NCBI GenBank assembly: GCA_004151065.3
Contig: NWUY0300071030.1
Coordinates: forward strand, 1 to 12,905
Direction: 5' to 3'
DNA length: 12,905 bases
From: Larix sibirica
Lineage: Eukaryota; Streptophyta; Pinopsida; Pinales; Pinaceae
Position 1 is the first letter of the stretch. Every line of letters begins with the position of its first letter. The notes under the pieces are model-generated. The model saw only the letters and a program-made list of their open reading frames with translations, did not search any database and was not told the origin of the DNA. Position numbers and translations under genes: made by a program. Below, piece after piece: positions 9,953-12,905 of the stretch.

Positions 9953-10560
9953 TGCTAAAAAAGTAACAAATTATGGTTCATTTCCTTTCTTGTTTGTTTA
10001 TGGGATATGGCAGATCAGAAATCAAATGATTTTTCCGGATTTGTATTTTGCAATTGATCTCCAATAAAATTTTACTAAGGCCACACATTGATTAAGAAAG
10101 GCCTTTGGGATACTTTGATGGCGCAAGTCAAGGTGAACCTAATATGTGTGAAGCAAGGGTTGTCCTATACTTTAGTTCAATGCATTTCGTACATATGAAG
10201 TATGCTATTGGATAAGGTTCAAATGAACAAATTGAATTATATGCCCTTTGGCTACTGTTAAAAATTGTAGGGGAAAAGGGTTAAAAAATATTGAGGTGTT
10301 CAAGGACTCAAAGCTCTTGATGAATTGGACAAACCAACATTGTATTAATGTAAACCTATGATTCTTACCAATAATGAACTTAGTACAAGAAGTAAAATCC
10401 ACTTTTGAAACTATTTCTTTTACACATGTCTACTGGGAATTCAACATACATGTGGAAAAATTATCTAAAGCAGCTTTGCCCTTGCAAGATGGATGTTTTA
10501 TTAAAATTGAATTCAGAGGAGTCACTCTCAAAGTTGCTCTAGAAAGGAATTTTTATTAAA
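9953..10560 (+). pseudogene. Old LINE ORF2 3' remnant: linker and RNase H domain
   Basis: This is the decayed C-terminal end of a plant LINE polyprotein. The first part reads as the linker before RNase H in such elements (GIWQIRNQMIF near 9990-10034). The RNase H domain follows: YFDGASQGEP (from 10111, catalytic Asp codon at 10117-10119), GSNEQIELYALWLLLK (about 10216-10263, catalytic Glu codon at 10234-10236), IEVFKDSKLLMNW (about 10288-10329, catalytic Asp codon at 10305-10307), FTHVYWEFNIHVEKLSKAAL (about 10418-10477), and an end at the stop near 10558-10560. The last acidic site, usually Asp in an N-x-x-A-D-x-L-S-K motif, is here Glu (10455-10457). Damage includes a stop at 10213-10215, a one-base deletion near 10268 and a TGA near 10353. 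The element would have cleaved the RNA strand of its RNA/DNA hybrid during target-primed reverse transcription. No reverse transcriptase domain remains. Confidence 0.82.
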
Positions 10561-10778
10561 GACTTTTAGAGTTAGTCAAAAGTTTGTTTCATTATGAACT
10601 TTTGGGAAAATGTGGGTTATTTAATTCATGGGATAAGTATAACAATAAACTATTTTTTTGGTTATAAGTGGAAAGAGTAGATGTCTACAAGACTTTACAG
10701 GAAGACCATAATATGTTTCGACATAGTCTTATGATTTGGGTAGACAATTCTTAAAATACTATGGTGAAAAAAATAAGT
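10561..10778. other. Probable 3' untranslated tail of the old LINE, ending A-rich
   Basis: This stretch follows the RNase H stop of the plus-strand LINE relic and has no open frame of interest. It ends in an A-rich segment, gaaaaaaataagtaaaaga (10766-10783), which is in the right place for a degenerate poly(A) tail of that element. The younger LINE inserted at the edge of this segment. No polyadenylation signal was identified. Confidence 0.45.
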
Positions 10779-10793
10779 AAAAGATAGTAACTT
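10779..10793. repeat. Left target-site duplication of the younger LINE
   Basis: aaaagatagtaactt matches aaaatatagtaactt at 12429-12443 at 14 of 15 positions. It directly abuts the T-run that is the poly(A) tail of the minus-strand element. The last two T bases could belong to the tail, giving a minimum duplication of 13 bp. Length and position fit target-primed reverse transcription. Confidence 0.85.
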
Positions 10794-10826
10794 TTTTTTT
10801 TCACATAAACGGTTGAGTTTTTTTTT
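10792..10826 (-). other. Poly(A) tail region of the LINE
   Basis: Ten T at 10792-10801 adjoin the target-site duplication, and nine more T lie at 10818-10826 with ggttgag between. On the minus strand this is an A9 tract, a 16-nt spacer and a terminal A10 tract. The inner tract could be an earlier tail with a short 3' transduction, or simply part of the untranslated region. No AATAAA was seen just upstream; TATATAAA is the nearest A-rich signal. Confidence 0.7.
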
Positions 10827-10975
10827 ATATATAAAAAGAGATAAGTAACAAGATTACATAGTGTATGAGCATGCCTGCTCCCCAACAGCGGTAGGCATCC
10901 ATGAATCTACCTTCATCTTTGTCCAAAATACAAAATGTATGACAGACAATCAGCCTTATATAGCTAACGCTATGA
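10827..10975 (-). other. 3' untranslated region of the LINE
   Basis: This lies between the end of the downstream open frame and the poly(A) tail. On the minus strand it contains a GC-richer patch, ctgttggggagcaggcatgc (10892-10873), followed by tgtaatcttgttac. LINE reverse transcriptases often recognise the 3' end of their RNA, so conserved copies of this patch in other insertions would be the natural recognition region. A minus-strand frame at 11022-10825 overlaps it but looks incidental. Confidence 0.5.
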
Positions 10976-11980
10976 CTACCTACAAGATCTTTGACAGGTC
11001 CAATTATACTTAAAATGGGCATTGAACCAGGAAATTACATACATAAGCTTCAATTTCATACAACAAAGAAAAAAAAATTCCACCAAGGAATTAAAAGGGA
11101 ACAGAACCCCAAAGAAAACCAACCAGCTACATAGCTCAGCATCCTTCCCACAGTTGTTCAACAAGACCTGCTTCAATTCCTTGTTCTCGACGCAAATGCA
11201 TTTAACGTTCTCATCAATCCTTTTAGCGATGCCATGGATCTCCCTGATTTGAGCCGTTCCCCGAATCTCACCTTTCTCCATTGCAACTGCTAGGGCTTCC
11301 ACTTTCTTCCTAATCTCCTGGACCTTCAATCTAGTTGCTTGCTCCAAAGTAGACATGTGCTGCAGGGTTTTTTTCATCTCCGTGACCTCAATTCTTAAGA
11401 CATGAACCTGTGCATCCAGAATAGCTAGGTGGTCGTCAATGACATTGAGGGAGGACGCATAACCCTGCAATTCATTTAGGCCAGAGCCCAAAATCGGCTC
11501 GTTGTTCGGCACTGGAGCCACACTGTCAATTTCCCTTGGCGAGGTGTGTATATGCTTCCTGCAATCTACGCCACCACCATCCTTCACATTTCCCCAAACT
11601 CGCTCACTGCACTGTATGCCCTCCTGATTCCCTGGCCAAGAGGGAAAACGCTTCCTGAAATCCAAAGGAACACTACCATAATTCAGGATAGTTTTCATGC
11701 GGAGAGGATATCCATAGTTTTCCATTTTTGTAGGTATAAACAAACCGAAGTGATGCCAACCTTCTCGCCCAACTGCTTGATATAGCCTGGAGCTGCGACG
11801 ACCTTTCGAAGAGACAAGATGCATGCTTCCCATGTGGACGCCATGTGATACCTTCGTGCGAACGTCCCTTACCTCGAAATCCCAAACTAGGTTTGAAACC
11901 ATAGCATAAAATTTGATGAAGTTCAAATTCTGCATGAGGTGGTGACCAAGGCTCTCACCCAAATTAAGGCGTTTTCCCAT
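10976..11980 (-). CDS. Open frame downstream of LINE RNase H ("ORF3"), coiled-coil protein of 334 residues
   Basis: I do not recognise the family. From the ATG at 11980 the frame encodes 334 residues. The frame is open upstream to 12055, overlapping the end of the RNase H frame in the -1 phase. This ATG is the first after the RNase H stop (41 nt between them) and has A at -3 and G at +4. Residues about 30-120 look like a folded domain rich in aromatic and basic residues, with GREGWHHFGLFIPTK (71-85) and DFRKRFPSWPGNQ (107-119). Residues about 168-277 show heptad spacing of hydrophobics (AQVHVLRIEVTEMKK and KVQEIRKKVEALAVAM) and should form a coiled coil. The last 50 residues or so are hydrophobic and erratic and probably run into untranslated sequence after an indel. 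The long open frame is unusual for this window. It lies inside the target-site duplication, so it belongs to the element as inserted. It might be an RNA-binding or multimerising accessory protein like a displaced ORF1, or captured host sequence. Confidence 0.6.
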   Translation of the reverse strand: MGKRLNLGESLGHHLMQNLNFIKFYAMVSNLVWDFEVRDVRTKVSHGVHMGSMHLVSSKGRRSSRLYQAVGREGWHHFGLFIPTKMENYGYPLRMKTILNYGSVPLDFRKRFPSWPGNQEGIQCSERVWGNVKDGGGVDCRKHIHTSPREIDSVAPVPNNEPILGSGLNELQGYASSLNVIDDHLAILDAQVHVLRIEVTEMKKTLQHMSTLEQATRLKVQEIRKKVEALAVAMEKGEIRGTAQIREIHGIAKRIDENVKCICVENKELKQVLLNNCGKDAELCSWLVFFGVLFPFNSLVEFFFLCCMKLKLMYVISWFNAHFKYNWTCQRSCR

Positions 11981-12021
11981 AATTAAAAACCAGAAAAAAT
12001 GGTTGTGAGGACTTGAAAATG

Positions 12022-12428
12022 TCAAGGGATCCAGACCTTGTTTCTCATTAAGAGGTTACTAACTAGAACACCCCTATCCAGTCTTGGTCCTTCATTTGCC
12101 ATCGCGTCTGCTGCTTGGTTATTCATTCTCATGATGTGGAAGAAGCTGATGGTTTTATATCCGTTGACAAGGTACTTCAGAAGACTGTGGATTTTAGAAG
12201 TAGGGATCTTTCTGGTCATCATCAGACTCATAGCCTCCCTAATGACTATCATTGAGTCACCACAAACTGCTAATTCAGTGATGCCATCCTCCCTTGCAAT
12301 CTCTAGACCTTTTGTAAGGGCTAACCATTATGCACTGTTGTTTGTGTTTCTACCTAAACCCCATGCGTAGTCCTTCTTCTTATTTCCATCAGAGTCATAG
12401 AGAACTCCTCCTGCACCTGCCAACCTAG
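12022..12428 (-). pseudogene. RNase H domain of the LINE ORF2, truncated at its 5' end and interrupted
   Basis: The trace opens at the element's 5' edge with (P)RLAGAGGVLYDSDG, the first strand of RNase H after the lost DGS/DGA motif, so the first catalytic Asp is missing. It continues with GLGRNTNNSA, where the conserved Glu is replaced by a TAA stop (12330-12328; a GAA-to-TAA change fits). The domain goes on through ITELAVCGDSMIVI (catalytic Asp codon 12258-12256) and IMRMNNQAADAMANEG (final catalytic Asp codon 12108-12106), and ends in KVWIP and a TGA at 12024-12022. A terminal Ile-Pro fits the usual end of this kind of polyprotein as I know it. The downstream 334-codon frame follows 41 nt later. 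In an intact copy the domain would degrade the RNA template after first-strand synthesis; here it cannot work. Confidence 0.85.
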
Positions 12429-12443
12429 AAAATATAGTAACTT
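12429..12443. repeat. Right target-site duplication of the younger LINE
   Basis: aaaatatagtaactt is the second copy of the target-site duplication (14/15 identical to 10779-10793, differing at position 5, t against g). Homology to RNase H stops exactly at its left edge, which independently confirms the 5' truncation point. Read in the element's orientation the target begins with AA, as LINE target sites often do. Confidence 0.85.
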
Positions 12444-12905
12444 CTAACCATACTATAATTTAAACTTTTTTCGAAAATCTTGTAAAAAAATTGAAAAGAA
12501 TTGTTGAAATTGCAAAGATAAGTTGTTGAGATTGTACAATCCACATACAATAGGGGTATTTGTGGGTGTTGAATCCATTTATACATTTAAAAATATAATT
12601 TCAACAATGAAAAATCACAACTTGACAAAAGATTATATAGACATATTCCAGTGATGAGAGCCAGAAATCCAAAATGTATAACATTTAGACTATTTCGAAT
12701 AAAAATATTCCATGCCAATAAAAAAAAATACGCTTAATTGGATAGAATTAATTGTATGTTGCATAATTTTTATGGTCTATATGACTTAGACTTAATTGAT
12801 TGAGAACCCCATGAAAGTGCAGCTAGCTTTTTGCACCGAGAGTAGCTACAAGGTGCTCTACATCCTAGTATTGGGGAGATGTTGTCACATAAGGTAAGGT
12901 AAGGT
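12444..12905. other. AT-rich flank, ends in AAGGT repeat
   Basis: This is the old target sequence to the right of the LINE. I see no gene in it. A short imperfect dyad, gtgca with tgcac, lies near 12817-12836. The window ends with three direct copies of aaggt at 12891-12905, which may continue beyond the edge. The flank at 12470-12740 is A/T-rich and featureless. Confidence 0.45.

Larger units (their letters stand above)
10794..12428 (-). mobile_element. 5'-truncated LINE insertion (L1-like, RNase H-bearing), about 1.6 kb
   Basis: The element runs on the minus strand. Its 3' end is a poly(A) tail seen as a T-run at 10792-10801, with a second T-run at 10818-10826. Its 5' end falls at 12428/12429, inside the RNase H domain just after the place where the first catalytic Asp would lie. 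A 15-bp direct repeat flanks it. From 5' to 3' it holds the rest of the RNase H frame (12428-12022), a 334-codon open frame (11980-10976) and a 3' untranslated region. It is richer in G+C and in CpG than its surroundings, so it looks younger than everything around it. LINEs with an extra RNase H of archaeal type at the end of ORF2 are known from plants, and the motifs here fit that class. Truncation and the RNase H stop make this copy non-autonomous. Confidence 0.88.

Noticed and set aside
12038-12370. 110-codon plus-strand open frame
   Set aside because: It is the antisense of the LINE RNase H domain, whose motifs read clearly on the minus strand.
12444-12480. RNase H first strand (KFKL and a DGA-like reading) upstream of 12428 on the minus strand
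   Set aside because: It aligned only with forced gaps, and the target-site duplication at 12429-12443 shows that the element stops at 12428, so the resemblance is chance.
12891-12905. Telomere-like repeat (aaggt)3
   Set aside because: Plant telomeres usually use TTTAGGG or TTAGGG; three 5-mers at the window edge are only a short microsatellite.
1-12905. CRISPR array, integron, prophage or bacterial operon
   Set aside because: No evenly spaced identical repeats with unique spacers, no Shine-Dalgarno-led gene series, and the content is clearly plant repeat DNA; the only regular array (1774-2205) has diverged units and shared spacers.

Overview
The window looks like intergenic DNA from a large, AT-rich plant genome. 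A gymnosperm such as a conifer is my best guess, from the type of LINE RNase H remnants, the extent of decay and the CpG-poor background. I see no intact host gene, rRNA, functional tRNA, CRISPR array or prokaryotic operon. Almost everything interpretable is repeat-derived: two LINE fragments, two long decayed coding stretches, SINE-like modules and simple or tandem repeats.

Layout: 1-3240 is mostly featureless AT-rich DNA. It contains a 59-bp-period duplication (995-1092), two small dyads and a degenerate minisatellite with a period near 46 bp (about 1774-2205) whose units each carry an inverted-repeat core. From about 3250 to 6138 the plus strand carries a decayed coding unit of roughly 950 codons; many of its stops sit where CAA, CAG or CGA would read through. 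It holds a 40-codon tandem duplication and a Lys/Glu-rich centre. A second decayed coding stretch of unknown identity runs on the minus strand from about 9114 to 6748, so the two relics converge. At 9290-9730 there are tRNA-like modules with box A/box B spacing typical of SINEs, followed by an AT/TGCA microsatellite.

The best resolved part is 9953-12443. An old plus-strand LINE 3' end (linker plus RNase H, about 9953-10560, with an A-rich stretch at 10766-10782) was followed, about 200 bp further on, by the insertion of a younger LINE in the opposite orientation (10794-12428). The younger copy has a 15-bp target-site duplication (14/15 identical), a poly(A) tail shown as a T-run on the plus strand, and a 5' truncation inside the RNase H domain. 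After the RNase H stop it carries an open frame of 334 codons with a long predicted coiled coil. This post-RNase H ORF is the most unusual item in the window: it lies inside the element boundaries, begins at the first ATG after the ORF2 stop, and is open although the copy is truncated and its RNase H frame is broken.

Limits: all protein-family calls were made by eye from motifs. The two long relics were read by hopping frames and reading through stops, so their exact borders and frames are approximate.
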